Position numbers and translations under genes: made by a program. Shown piece by piece: positions 18,299 through 26,384 of a stretch of 45,033 bases of DNA. This stretch comes from Brevundimonas sp. MYb52 (GTDB lineage: Bacteria; Pseudomonadota; Alphaproteobacteria; Caulobacterales; Caulobacteraceae): contig NZ_PCPB01000018.1 of the NCBI RefSeq assembly GCF_002979535.1, forward strand, positions 1-45,033, read 5' to 3'. Position 1 is the first letter of the stretch; each line of letters starts with the position of its first letter. The notes below the pieces were generated by a model. The model did no database searches. It saw only the letters and a program-made list of their open reading frames with translations, and had not been told where the DNA came from.

Positions 18299-18546
18299 AA
18301 AACCAAGCTCACCATCATCGCTCGCCGTCGCGAACGCTCACGGATCAGTGGGCATGATTATCGATTACGCAACAAGCCCTTTATGGCGTGAAGCTAAGTC
18401 ACTGATCTTTGGTTTCGAGTGATCGGAATCATGAGCGAATGACGCGATCATGATCATGATCGACAGGCCATCCGCGCCGCCACGACGGCATGGGCCCGAA
18501 GGCCTGACTATCGGTTCTGATGGTCTGAAACGGCCTGAAAGGCCGG

Positions 18547-18636
<90 letters not shown>

Positions 18637-18731
18637 GCGGGGCCGATATTCGCTTGGTCGAGCGAGGGGCTTCTCTAGTCAAAGGCGCGGCGGGCCGCAA
18701 GCGATTCTGAGCAAGAAATTCGATAAAAGTT

Positions 18732-19673
18732 TCAGCGCTGTCCGGGCAGGGTCAGGCCGGGGGCGGGACCGCCCAGGGGATCGGCGCCGACGAAGCGGAA
18801 AAGCTCTGCCGGACGACCCCCGGTATCGCTGGCAAACACCCCCGTGGCCTGGACCAGGCCGGCGCGTTCGACGCCGCGACGGAAGTTCTGCTTGTGCAGG
18901 GAAAGCCCGGCCACGGCCTCGGCGGCGGCCTGCAAGGCGGACAGGGTGAAGGTGTCGGGCGTCAGGTCGAACAGGACCGGCCGATACTTCAGCTTGGAGC
19001 GCAGACGGCCGAGCGCCGTGGCGACGATGCGGCGGTGGTCCGAGGCCATGGGCAGGTCGGGCAGGGCGGTGGAGGCGGGCCGGTCATGGTCGCGGGCGGA
19101 CTCGGCGACCAGGCCGGCCTCATAGAGCAACTCATAGCGTTCCAGCACTCGTTCCTCGTTCCAGCGGCGATCCGGCGTCAGGGCGAACAGACTCTCGGCC
19201 CGGCCCAGGCGGCGGGCGTCGTCGGCGGCCCAGGCGCGCAGGGCGGCCTCCAGCGTCGCCATCACGGCGGGCGGACCGTTGCGCCAGTCCTCCCACGGAA
19301 AGATGTCGAAGGCGGGGGTCCAGGCGGCGTCCAGGCCGGGGGCCTCGGGCGCCTCGGCGGTCAGGGCCAGATAGCCCACCGAGACCTCGCGGGCGCGCTC
19401 AGGGCCGGGCGTGGCGCGCGGTGAGGCGCGGCCCGCGTCGCCGAAGGTGTAGAGCTGTTCGACAAAGCCGAGCGGAAAGCCTGTCTGTTCAGTGACGAAG
19501 GCACGCAGGGCCAGCTCGAAGGTGCGGTCGCGCGCCGGGTCGAAGGGGCCGAAGGGAAGCGCCGGGGCGCCATCGGCGGCATGGGTGGTCAGGACCACGG
19601 CCTGGCCGGCGCGCAGGGCGATGACCACGGCCGACAGGCCGATCCGCACGCCTTGTTCGCCCCCTTGCGCCAT
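18732..19673 (-). CDS. nadQ: NadQ-type transcriptional regulator of NAD metabolism (COG4111)
   Basis: A 313-residue protein with a Nudix-like N-terminal domain (about 1-150) and a C-terminal winged-helix-like domain (about 215-300, including TFTLSALQAAAEAVAG and NFRRGVERAGLV). The Nudix box region is degenerate (LALRAFVTEQTGF where catalytic Nudix enzymes have REuxEExGu), so it probably senses a nucleotide rather than hydrolyses one. This matches the alphaproteobacterial NadQ family, known as repressors of NAD biosynthesis genes. No NAD biosynthesis gene is in the window. It follows the HD-hydrolase gene by 7 bases, so the two form an operon. The name rests on family resemblance recalled from sequence, not on a search. 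Confidence 0.78.
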   Translation of the reverse strand: MAQGGEQGVRIGLSAVVIALRAGQAVVLTTHAADGAPALPFGPFDPARDRTFELALRAFVTEQTGFPLGFVEQLYTFGDAGRASPRATPGPERAREVSVGYLALTAEAPEAPGLDAAWTPAFDIFPWEDWRNGPPAVMATLEAALRAWAADDARRLGRAESLFALTPDRRWNEERVLERYELLYEAGLVAESARDHDRPASTALPDLPMASDHRRIVATALGRLRSKLKYRPVLFDLTPDTFTLSALQAAAEAVAGLSLHKQNFRRGVERAGLVQATGVFASDTGGRPAELFRFVGADPLGGPAPGLTLPGQR

Positions 19674-19680
19674 TCAGTCC

Positions 19681-20388
19681 CTATTCCGTGTGCCAGGCGT
19701 CGGCGCCGGGCAGGATGCCGACAGCTTCGGCCAGAACGCGGTAGCGGTCCAGATAGCGTTGCTGCGCCACCGAGGCGGGCAGGGGGTCGATGATCAGGTC
19801 ATAGCCAGGAGGCGGCGCGCCGAAGATCTGCAGCGACTCGCGGCGGTTGAAGCCGGCCAACTGCGTGGCCTCATAGAAGGCGCAGGCGCGGTCGGCCTTC
19901 TTGATCAGGGTCTTGATCGTCTGGGGCGTCTTGGGCGGCAGTTGGAAGCGGACGTGGATGGCGGCTTCCAGCCGGGCCTCGAAGTCCTTGTAGCCGGCGC
20001 CCAGGGCCGACTTGAACGGCGAGATCATGTCGCCGATCACATATTCCGAGGCATCGTGCAGCAGGGCGGCCAGGCGCCATTTCGGCTCCAGCCCCGGCCG
20101 GATGTGGGCGGCGATTTCCTCGACCACCAGCGAATGCTGGGCGACCGAGAAGGCGTGCTCGCCGATGGTCTGGCCGTTCCAGCGCGCGACGCGGGCCAGG
20201 CCGTGGGCGATGTCCTCGATCTCGATGTCGAACGGCGAGGGATCGAGCAGGTCGAGGCGACGTCCTGACAGCATCCTCTGCCAGGCGCGCGGGGGCTTGG
20301 GGGTTCTGGGCTTGGGCTTGAGCGCCAGGTCGTCGTGTTCTTCAGCCAAGGTCGGGGTCCTGCGCATGGGGCAGGTGAGGTGACGCAT
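19681..20388 (-). CDS. HD-domain phosphohydrolase (YfbR-like)
   Basis: A 235-residue metal-dependent phosphohydrolase. HD-domain residues are visible: H85 in VAQH, H111-D112 in ALLHDASEY, and D166 in KKADRA, the spacing seen in YfbR-type 5'-nucleotidases. The first 35 residues are Pro/Lys-rich and probably disordered. A second in-frame ATG at 20367 (residue 8) is equally possible, since neither has a good Shine-Dalgarno. It lies 7 bases upstream of the NadQ gene, so a role in nucleotide or NAD salvage is a reasonable inference from context. Confidence 0.87.
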   Translation of the reverse strand: MRHLTCPMRRTPTLAEEHDDLALKPKPRTPKPPRAWQRMLSGRRLDLLDPSPFDIEIEDIAHGLARVARWNGQTIGEHAFSVAQHSLVVEEIAAHIRPGLEPKWRLAALLHDASEYVIGDMISPFKSALGAGYKDFEARLEAAIHVRFQLPPKTPQTIKTLIKKADRACAFYEATQLAGFNRRESLQIFGAPPPGYDLIIDPLPASVAQQRYLDRYRVLAEAVGILPGADAWHTE

Positions 20389-20430
20389 CCCGAACGCCCG
20401 ATCAAGGGCAGGCGTTGCGATTCGTGGGGG

Positions 20431-21351
20431 TTAATCCCCGACGTTCAGCGTCACCAGGGCCTTGGCGGCCTCGAACACACGGTTTTCATTGCGATCCTTG
20501 CCGCGCACGGTGGCGACGACGATGGGGCCGCCCGAGGGGCCGCGCGCTTCATAGCCGACCACGCGCCAGCCGGTGCTCGACGACTGATCGGCGGTCATCA
20601 TGAAGGTGGCGCGGACCGCCTCGCCCGGCGAACTGGTGCGAATGCGGGCGCCGCTGTCATTGGCGTCGATCGCCACGGCGTCGGCGTCCGAGCTCGAGCC
20701 TGAGTTGGTGCGGACATTGACCTGGCTGTTCTTGTCGTCGGCGCGGATCGTGATTCCGCCTATCCGAATGTTGGCGCGGTCGCCGTCGGCGTCGATATGC
20801 ATGCCGGGCAGGCGAACCGTCGCCTTGTCGCCCTGGGCGTCGATACGCACGCCGGGGGCGCTGATGTGGGCCGAATCCGCAGTTGCGTCGGCAGCAGCTT
20901 CCGCCTGGGCGGCGGCGCGCTCGGCCTCCGCGCCCGCCCGTTCGGCGTCCGCTTCCGCCCTGGCGGCGTCGGCTTCAGCGCGCGCGGCCTCGGCGCGGGC
21001 GCGATCCTCGCTGGCGCGGGCTTCGGCCAGGGCTTCCGGCAGGTCGGCGCTCAGACGGTTCTCGAAGCCCTTCAGGGCGTCCTGCACCGAGCCGCCGTTC
21101 AGGGCCACCAGGTGCAGGGTGACTTCGGACCCGCGTGGGCCGCTATAGACGCAGGTGGCGCCGTCGGCGCGGGCCGAGCCCTTGCGGGTCAGAACCCCCT
21201 GGGTTTGCGGGCATTGCAGGGCGTCGACCACCTTCAGGACTCCGGCGACGTCCTTGCCGGACGAAGTCGTGGTGATGCGCACCGTGCCGCCGTTGTCGCA
21301 GGCGGCGGTCATCAGCGCGAGGGCGCAGGCGGGCCAGAGGAGATGATGCAT
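20431..21351 (-). CDS. Uncharacterised lipoprotein with Ala-rich coiled coil and beta repeats
   Basis: A 306-residue protein I do not recognise. It begins with a lipoprotein signal (LMTAAC, Cys18). Residues about 22-100 include two cysteines (C47, C67) and a predicted globular part. Residues about 102-160 are a strongly Ala/Glu/Arg-rich helix with repeated ARAEAD-like units, typical of a long coiled coil. Residues about 162-215 hold short alternating hydrophobic repeats (HISAPGVRIDAQGDKATV, MHIDADGDRANIRI, ITIRADDKNSQVNV) that look like successive beta strands of a solenoid or hairpin stack. The end resembles a small folded domain. It lies 91 bases downstream of the MoxR gene on the same strand. 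Confidence 0.82.
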   Translation of the reverse strand: MHHLLWPACALALMTAACDNGGTVRITTTSSGKDVAGVLKVVDALQCPQTQGVLTRKGSARADGATCVYSGPRGSEVTLHLVALNGGSVQDALKGFENRLSADLPEALAEARASEDRARAEAARAEADAARAEADAERAGAEAERAAAQAEAAADATADSAHISAPGVRIDAQGDKATVRLPGMHIDADGDRANIRIGGITIRADDKNSQVNVRTNSGSSSDADAVAIDANDSGARIRTSSPGEAVRATFMMTADQSSSTGWRVVGYEARGPSGGPIVVATVRGKDRNENRVFEAAKALVTLNVGD

Positions 21352-21442
21352 GGTCGGCTCCTTTTCGGCTCCGATTGTGCGCGCAAGGCGCAGCTATTCC
21401 AGTGAAATCGCGGTAATCGAAGGCGGCGGGATCGCGGCTGGT

Positions 21443-22303
21443 TCAGGAACCGGGGCGGGCGCCTTCGCGACGGTTCAGGAAGGCCAGGCGCTCGAACAGG
21501 TGCACGTCCTGCTCATTCTTCAGCAGGGCGCCGTGCAGAGGCGGGATCAGCTTGCCAGGTGTCTTTTCGCGCAGGGTCTCTGGCGAAACATCGTCGACCA
21601 GCAGCAGCTTCAGCCAGTCCAGCAGTTCCGACGTCGAGGGCTTCTTCTTCAGGCCCGGCGTGTCGCGGATCTCGTAGAAGGTGCGCAGGGCCTCGGCCAC
21701 CAGTCGCGGCTTGATGCCGGGGAAGTGCACCTCGACGATGTCCTGCATGGTCTCGGCATCCGGGAAGCGGATGTAGTGGAAGAAGCAGCGGCGCAGGAAG
21801 GCGTCCGGCAGTTCCTTCTCATTGTTGGAGGTGATGACGACCACGGGACGGACCTCGGCGCGGATCGTCTCGTCCGTTTCCTGGACGTAGAACTCCATGC
21901 GGTCGAGTTCCTGCAGCAGGTCGTTGGGGAACTCGATGTCGGCCTTGTCGATCTCGTCGATCAGCAGGACGGGGCGGACGGGGGCGGTGAAGGCCTCCCA
22001 CAGCTTGCCCTTCTTCAGATAGTTGCGCACGTCATGGACGCGCTCGTCGCCCAACTGGCTGTCCCGCAGTCGGGAGACGGCGTCGTATTCATAGAGGCCG
22101 TTGTGGGCCTTGGTCGTCGATTTGACGTGCCAGGTGATCAGGGGCGCATTCAGCGCGCGGGCCAGTTCATAGGCCAGAACCGTCTTGCCGGTGCCCGGCT
22201 CGCCCTTGATCAGCAGGGGACGCTCCAGCGCCACCGCAGCATTGACGGCGACCTTCAGGTCGTCGGTGGCGATATAGTTGGACGTGCCTTCGAACCGGCT
22301 CAT
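21443..22303 (-). CDS. MoxR-family AAA+ ATPase
   Basis: A 286-residue AAA+ ATPase of the MoxR group. Walker A GEPGTGKT is at 34-41, Walker B LLIDEID at 113-119, sensor-1 VITSNNEKELPDAFLRRC follows, and the trailing Arg pair is the likely arginine finger. MoxR proteins act as chaperones that insert metals or remodel partner complexes, usually together with a VWA-domain protein encoded next door. No VWA gene is adjacent here: upstream is the small acidic pair and downstream is the lipoprotein. The partner must be encoded outside the window or the protein acts differently. Confidence 0.92.
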   Translation of the reverse strand: MSRFEGTSNYIATDDLKVAVNAAVALERPLLIKGEPGTGKTVLAYELARALNAPLITWHVKSTTKAHNGLYEYDAVSRLRDSQLGDERVHDVRNYLKKGKLWEAFTAPVRPVLLIDEIDKADIEFPNDLLQELDRMEFYVQETDETIRAEVRPVVVITSNNEKELPDAFLRRCFFHYIRFPDAETMQDIVEVHFPGIKPRLVAEALRTFYEIRDTPGLKKKPSTSELLDWLKLLLVDDVSPETLREKTPGKLIPPLHGALLKNEQDVHLFERLAFLNRREGARPGS

Positions 22304-22382
22304 GAGCGACCTGCTCCTATCGGGGGGAGTAGAGCAGGTAGCTTATCAAGACGCGCCTGAACAGACCGCGCGGCGGCGCCCG

Positions 22383-22589
22383 TCAGGTGATGCGCTTGGC
22401 CGAGACGGGATCGCTGGCGGGGAAGGTTTCCTCGACGCCCTCGTCGATCAGGGCCTCCTGACGGTTTTCGGCGTCCTTTTCCTTGTCCTTCAACTGGTCC
22501 GGCTTGCCTTCCTCACGCGCGGCGCGCTTGGACGGCGCGGTGTTGGGGTCGGCGTCTTCCTGGGCCTTGGTAGGATGATGTTCGCTCAT
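22383..22589 (-). CDS. Small charged hypothetical protein (68 aa)
   Basis: A 68-residue Lys/Glu/Asp-rich protein with a central KDKEKDAENRQEAL helix and a C-terminal EETFPASDPVSAKRIT segment, which I recall as a recurrent tail in small alphaproteobacterial proteins of unknown function. The start ATG at 22589-22587 overlaps the stop of the upstream acidic-protein gene (ATGA), so I prefer it to an upstream in-frame ATG at 22661 that would add an Arg-rich stretch reading through the neighbour. It has no membrane segment or signal peptide and is probably cytoplasmic and partly disordered. Confidence 0.75.
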   Translation of the reverse strand: MSEHHPTKAQEDADPNTAPSKRAAREEGKPDQLKDKEKDAENRQEALIDEGVEETFPASDPVSAKRIT

Positions 22590-23020
22590 GCTCGCTCCTC
22601 GTTGTCGGGGCCGTAACCCAGGTCCGCGATGTCGTCGTCGGACAGGCGTTTGGCTTCCCAATGGGCGGCGCTGGCCTGCGCGCCGCGCTGATTGCGCATC
22701 AGACCGGCATAGACCAGTTCGATTTCGTCCGGGCTGGAAGCGACTTCGCCGGCGCTGTCGGCCTCGCTCAGGCGGACCGAATCCACGCCCAGCAAGGCGT
22801 CGGCTTCGGCTTCGACGCCGTCCAGCGCCAGATCGCCGTCCAGGTCGCGATCATCCTCGTCGAAGGTCTCGTCGTCGGCGTCGCCGTCGGCCTGGGTGAC
22901 GTCCAGAACATCATCGGCTTCGTCCAGCGAAAGCTCGCCTTCGCCCTCGTCGTCGATGTGGGTCTCGTCATAGACCTCGGCTTGATCCTGAGCGTCGAAA
23001 TCGGTTTCCGGCCTGCTCAT
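22586..23020 (-). CDS. Highly acidic hypothetical protein (144 aa)
   Basis: A 144-residue protein with a very acidic N-terminal two thirds (runs of Asp/Glu from about 5 to 85) and a more ordered C-terminal segment (EIELVYAGLMRNQRGAQ, HWEAKRLSDDDIADLG). No cysteine, signal peptide or membrane segment is present. I do not recognise it. It is translationally coupled to the 68-residue gene by a 4-base overlap, and the two together may be stress- or envelope-related given their composition, but this is a guess. Confidence 0.7.
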   Translation of the reverse strand: MSRPETDFDAQDQAEVYDETHIDDEGEGELSLDEADDVLDVTQADGDADDETFDEDDRDLDGDLALDGVEAEADALLGVDSVRLSEADSAGEVASSPDEIELVYAGLMRNQRGAQASAAHWEAKRLSDDDIADLGYGPDNEERA

Positions 23021-23196
23021 CTGCGCCTCCTAGCTGAAGACGTAACGGCGCAGGCTGGCTCGACGTTCCGTTCTTTCGAGGGGCTTGAAGCACGCGGGTT
23101 TTTCCGCAGCGGCGAGTGAAGGGATGGTTAACCACGTTGCTTTACAGTTCATCAGCCGCCGACCCTCCAGGTTGGGGTGCGCTACGGAGATCCCCT

Positions 23197-23622
23197 TTGC
23201 CGCTGAAACTATCGCTCAAGCCCGGCGAGAAATTCGTCCTGAACGGCGCTGTTGTTCAGAACGGCGACCGGCGCGGCGTGCTGGTCCTGCAAAACAAGGC
23301 CAGCGTGCTGCGTGAAAAGGACATCATGCAGCCCGAAGAGGCGGTCACGCCCGCGCGCCGCATCTATTTCCCGGTCATGATGATGTATCTGGATGAGGCC
23401 GAGGCGCCGAAATTCTATGATGAATTCGCGCTGCGCCTGACGGAGTTCATGGGGGCGATCCGCAACCCGGATGTTCTGGCGGAGTGCGTGTCCTGCTCCA
23501 AGCATGTTCTGGCGCGGCAGTACTACAAGGCCCTGATGGGCGCCCGTAAGATCGTCGATTACGAAGACCAAAGGCTCGGCAATGTCGCTTCAAGCGTACA
23601 AGACGGCGGCGACGCGGGCTGA
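23197..23622 (+). CDS. flbT: Flagellin post-transcriptional regulator FlbT
   Basis: A 141-residue protein matching FlbT along its length ([22 protein letters not shown] at the start, [19 protein letters not shown] in the middle). In Caulobacter FlbT binds flagellin mRNA leaders and holds back flagellin translation until the hook is complete. The start is TTG at 23197, chosen because GGAGA lies 6 bases upstream and the family begins exactly with MPLKLSL; an ATG at 23116 would add 27 residues foreign to the family. Its 3' end overlaps flaF by 41 bases. No flagellin gene is adjacent, so the pair acts in trans. Confidence 0.94.
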   Translation: MPLKLSLKPGEKFVLNGAVVQNGDRRGVLVLQNKASVLREKDIMQPEEAVTPARRIYFPVMMMYLDEAEAPKFYDEFALRLTEFMGAIRNPDVLAECVSCSKHVLARQYYKALMGARKIVDYEDQRLGNVASSVQDGGDAG

Positions 23623-23944
23623 ATCACCGCGCGAAATGGAATACCGGCTGTTCGGCCAGGTGACGCGCGCTCTGATGCACGCGTCCACGGTCGACAAGTC
23701 CGACATTACGACCCGGATCGACGCGATCGACTGGAACCGCCGGCTATGGTCGACCCTGTCCAGTTCATGCAGCGAGCCGTCTAACGCCATGCCGCAAGCG
23801 CTGCGGGCCCAGATCATTTCTCTGGACCTGTTCATCGGCCGGCACAGCTCGGCGGTGATGCGCGGCGATGGCGATTTCGAAACTCTGATCGACATCAACC
23901 GCATGGTGATGCAGGGCCTGGCGCCGCCGGCCCAGGCCGCGTGA
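23582..23944 (+). CDS. flaF: Flagellar biosynthesis regulator FlaF
   Basis: A 120-residue protein of the FlaF family ([23 protein letters not shown] at the start, [16 protein letters not shown] in the second half). In Caulobacter, FlaF acts with FlbT to control flagellin secretion and translation; FlaF promotes and FlbT restrains. It is read in a different frame from flbT with a 41-base overlap, so translation of the two is probably linked. No other flagellar structural gene adjoins, apart from a FliN-like protein at 29067. Confidence 0.94.
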   Translation: MSLQAYKTAATRAESPREMEYRLFGQVTRALMHASTVDKSDITTRIDAIDWNRRLWSTLSSSCSEPSNAMPQALRAQIISLDLFIGRHSSAVMRGDGDFETLIDINRMVMQGLAPPAQAA

Positions 23945-24026
23945 CGGCCGCTTGATCACGAAGGCGGGAGCGGGCTTTACGAGGGGCCGCGACCGGTCCT
24001 AGCCTGACCTTCCTGTTCAGCAGTCG

Positions 24027-24106
24027 AAAGGAGGTGGCCAGTGTCTCATTGTCATCAATCGCGAGCGAAGGCCGCGATCTGGACCTCGCGTGAGGCCCGG
24101 GCCTGA
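24027..24106 (+). CDS. Possible 21-codon small ORF with perfect Shine-Dalgarno
   Basis: AAAGGAGGT at 24027-24035 is a full-length Shine-Dalgarno, followed after 5 bases by a GTG at 24041 and an open frame of 21 codons ending in TGA at 24104. The peptide begins MSHCHQSRAK, is basic and contains one Trp. It is followed by a UUCG-loop hairpin and a T-run terminator within 80 bases, as in a leader-peptide or small-mRNA unit. No gene follows on the plus strand, so it does not look like an attenuator for a downstream operon. The coding call is by ribosome-binding site only. The feature span includes the ribosome-binding site. Confidence 0.45.
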
Positions 24107-24128
24107 TCCTTAGGGAAGGCAGCGGTCA

Positions 24129-24142
24129 GACCGTTCGCGGTC
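24129..24142 (+). other. Stem-loop with UUCG tetraloop
   Basis: GACCG (24129-24133), TTCG and CGGTC (24138-24142) form a 5-base-pair hairpin closed on a UUCG loop. It overlaps a direct repeat of GCGGTCAGAC (24122-24131 and 24137-24146) and sits between the 21-codon frame and the terminator. It may be a folded part of a small RNA. Confidence 0.45.
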
Positions 24143-24150
24143 AGACAATG

Positions 24151-24184
24151 AAGCGTCGCTGAGGCAACCCGGCGGCGCTTTTTT
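24151..24184 (+). terminator. Rho-independent terminator
   Basis: AAGCGTCGC (24151-24159) pairs with GCGGCGCTT (24172-24180) with one G-U pair, followed by TTTT to 24184, giving a six-T run. It is a good intrinsic terminator for a plus-strand transcript containing the 21-codon frame, and possibly for flbT-flaF read-through. It also separates that unit from the convergent exoD-like gene. Confidence 0.8.
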
Positions 24185-24211
24185 GTGAGAAGGGAAGGCG
24201 CGGCGCGGTTG

Positions 24212-24853
24212 TCAGAACAGCGTGCCGACCCAATGGGCGATGCCGTGAATGATGGCGACGACCGTGGTCCAGACCAGAGCCAGATAGACGCCGCAGACCG
24301 CCGTTCCGATCAGGCCGGCGATGATGAAGACGCCATCCCTCTGGATGATGGCCAGGCCGAAGATCGCTAGCGTCAGGCCGGGCAGGGCGTCGCCGAACGG
24401 CACCGGCAGAGCCATCATCAGAGCCAGAAGAATGCAGATAATCCCGACGACGACATCGGCGAGTTCACCCGTCAGGACCGGGATGCGGGGACGGGTCAGG
24501 CGTTCCACCTGACGCAGGCGCGGCAGGATCTTCTGGCTGGCGCTCTGATAGGTGGCGCGGCTGACCGAGGCCTTCATCAGCCAGCGGGGCAGCCAGACCT
24601 TGTCGCGTTGCAGAGCCAGTTCGGCGGCGATCAGGATGATGGGAACGGAAAAGACCGCCTTGCCGCCCGGCGGCCAGGGAATCAGGGCCATCAGCGACAG
24701 CATCAGGATGACGGCGCCGAAGCCGCGCTCGCCGAAGGCCTCGACCATTTCCCTGAGGCTCAGTTGAGGGTCGTCGCCATAGCCGAGAGATTCCAGAACG
24801 TCCGAAAACGTCCGGTCCTCATCCGGCGGCAGGGGCGTGGAAACAAGCGTCAT
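24212..24853 (-). CDS. ExoD-family membrane protein (exopolysaccharide synthesis)
   Basis: A 213-residue inner-membrane protein of the ExoD family. After a cytoplasmic N-terminus (about 1-45) come hydrophobic segments at about 46-80 (ALIPWPPGGKAVFSVPIILIAAELAL) and three more between about 128 and 205. ExoD of Sinorhizobium is needed for exopolysaccharide production and alkaline tolerance; its biochemical role is not known. It stands alone here, convergent with the small terminator-ended unit to its left, with no polysaccharide genes near it. Confidence 0.87.
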   Translation of the reverse strand: MTLVSTPLPPDEDRTFSDVLESLGYGDDPQLSLREMVEAFGERGFGAVILMLSLMALIPWPPGGKAVFSVPIILIAAELALQRDKVWLPRWLMKASVSRATYQSASQKILPRLRQVERLTRPRIPVLTGELADVVVGIICILLALMMALPVPFGDALPGLTLAIFGLAIIQRDGVFIIAGLIGTAVCGVYLALVWTTVVAIIHGIAHWVGTLF

Positions 24854-24934
24854 CAGGCGAGACTCGGGGAGCGAAGGTTCGCCAAGTTAGGGGCGGCGCG
24901 AACCCTGCGCCATCCCTGACGCGCCGGGTGCGGC

Positions 24935-25123
24935 TTAATGTTTCGTCACGTGCTCGGGCTTGCCCTTGCGAGGCGTGTGGGCGAACTCTTCCAGCTGTTT
25001 TTCGCTCATCGATTCCAGCATGGATTTCGAGGCGCCCTTCAGCTTGGACTTGGGCGTCTCGCCGCGCTTGGCGGACAGAGCGGCTCCGGCGGCCTTTTGC
25101 TGAGCGGCGGATTTGGCGGGCAT
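24935..25123 (-). CDS. DUF3008 family small protein
   Basis: A 62-residue basic protein fitting the DUF3008 pattern: MPAKSAAQQKAAGAALSAKRG at the start, then LKGASKSMLESMSEKQLEEFA. No function is known. It is probably soluble and partly disordered. A GGAGAG-type Shine-Dalgarno precedes the ATG at 25123. Confidence 0.85.
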   Translation of the reverse strand: MPAKSAAQQKAAGAALSAKRGETPKSKLKGASKSMLESMSEKQLEEFAHTPRKGKPEHVTKH

Positions 25124-25175
25124 GGCGGCTCTCCTGCGTGAGCAGGGAAAACCGTCCGCCCGCCGTGTCGTTCCG

Positions 25176-26342
25176 TCAGCCCAGAAGCTCGCGTCCGATC
25201 AGGAAGCGGCGGATTTCATTGGTGCCGGCGCCGATGTCGTAGAGCTTGGCGTCGCGGACCAGGCGTTCGACCGGCCATTCCTTGGTGTAGCCGGCGCCGC
25301 CCAGGGCCTGAACGGCCTCCAGCGACACCTTCACCGCGTTTTCCGAGGCCAGCAGGATGGCTCCGGCGGCATCGTAGCGGGTGGTCTTGCCCTGATCGCA
25401 GGCGCGAGCCACGGCATAGACATAGGCGCGGGCGCTGTTCAGAGCGACATACATATCGGCGACCTTGGCCTGCATCAGCTGGAAGTTGCCGATGGCCTTG
25501 CCGAACTGCTTGCGCTCGCGGACGTAGGGCAGGACCACGTCCAGCGCCGCCTGCATGATGCCCAGGGGGCCGGCCGACAGGACGGCGCGCTCATAATCCA
25601 GGCCGCTCATCAGCACGCCGGCGCCGCCGCCGACCGGACCCATGACGTTCTCTTCGGGGATCTCGCAATCCTCGAACACCAGCTCGGCGGTGTCGGAGCC
25701 GCGCATGCCCATCTTGTCCAGCTTCTTGGAGACGCTGAAACCCTTCATGCCGCGTTCGACCAGGAAGGCGGTGCAGCCCTTGGAGCCGGCCTCGGGATCG
25801 GTCTTGGCGTAAACGACCAGGGTGTCGGCCGAGGGGGCGTTGGTGATCCAGAACTTGGTGCCGTTCAGGACGTAGCGGTCGCCCTTCTTGTCGGCGCGGG
25901 TGCGCATCGACATGACGTCCGAGCCCGAGCCGGCCTCCGACATGGCCAGGGAGCCGACGTGCTCGCCCGAGATCAGTTTGGGCAGATACTTGTGCTTCTG
26001 TTCGGGCGTGCCCCAGCGGCGGATCTGGTTGACGCACAGGTTGGAGTGGGCGCCGTAGGACAGGCCGATCGAGGCCGAGGCGCGCGACACTTCTTCCATC
26101 GCCACGACGTGTTCGAGATAGCCGAGGCCGAGGCCGCCGAACTCTTCTTCCACCGTGATGCCGTGCAGGCCCAGTTCGCCCATTTCGGGCCAGAGCTCAC
26201 GCTTGAACTCGTTCTTCTCGTCGATCTCGGCGGCGAGCGGGGCCAGCCGGTCGGCGGCCCAGCGGGCGGTGGTTTCACGAATGGCGTCGGCGTTCTCGCC
26301 GAGGCCGAATTCCATGGATTGGGGCGCGAAGGGAATGCTCAT
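25176..26342 (-). CDS. ivd: Isovaleryl-CoA dehydrogenase
   Basis: A 388-residue FAD-dependent acyl-CoA dehydrogenase that oxidises isovaleryl-CoA to 3-methylcrotonyl-CoA in leucine breakdown. FAD/substrate motifs [12 protein letters not shown] (about 132-143) and KFWITNA (163-169) are present. The catalytic glutamate is E251 in [15 protein letters not shown], the position used by isovaleryl-CoA dehydrogenases, not the C-terminal one used by short-chain types. I chose the ATG at 26342; an in-frame ATG at 26366 would add 8 residues. No other leucine-catabolism gene (mccA/B, hydratase) lies in the window. Confidence 0.9.
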   Translation of the reverse strand: MSIPFAPQSMEFGLGENADAIRETTARWAADRLAPLAAEIDEKNEFKRELWPEMGELGLHGITVEEEFGGLGLGYLEHVVAMEEVSRASASIGLSYGAHSNLCVNQIRRWGTPEQKHKYLPKLISGEHVGSLAMSEAGSGSDVMSMRTRADKKGDRYVLNGTKFWITNAPSADTLVVYAKTDPEAGSKGCTAFLVERGMKGFSVSKKLDKMGMRGSDTAELVFEDCEIPEENVMGPVGGGAGVLMSGLDYERAVLSAGPLGIMQAALDVVLPYVRERKQFGKAIGNFQLMQAKVADMYVALNSARAYVYAVARACDQGKTTRYDAAGAILLASENAVKVSLEAVQALGGAGYTKEWPVERLVRDAKLYDIGAGTNEIRRFLIGRELLG

Positions 26343-26384
26343 GCCGCAAGGCGTAGCATCGCGCACGCGCTTCGCAAAGCGGCC

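Noticed and set aside
23124..23142. Possible sigma-54 promoter (TGG...TTGC) upstream of flbT
   Set aside because: The GG to GC distance is one base too long and the -24 half is poor.
23116..23196. ATG start of flbT at 23116
   Set aside because: The extra 27 residues have no family match; TTG 23197 with GGAGA fits FlbT exactly.
24122..24146. Direct repeat GCGGTCAGAC as a CRISPR-like unit
   Set aside because: There are only two copies 15 bases apart and they overlap a hairpin; no array or cas genes are present.
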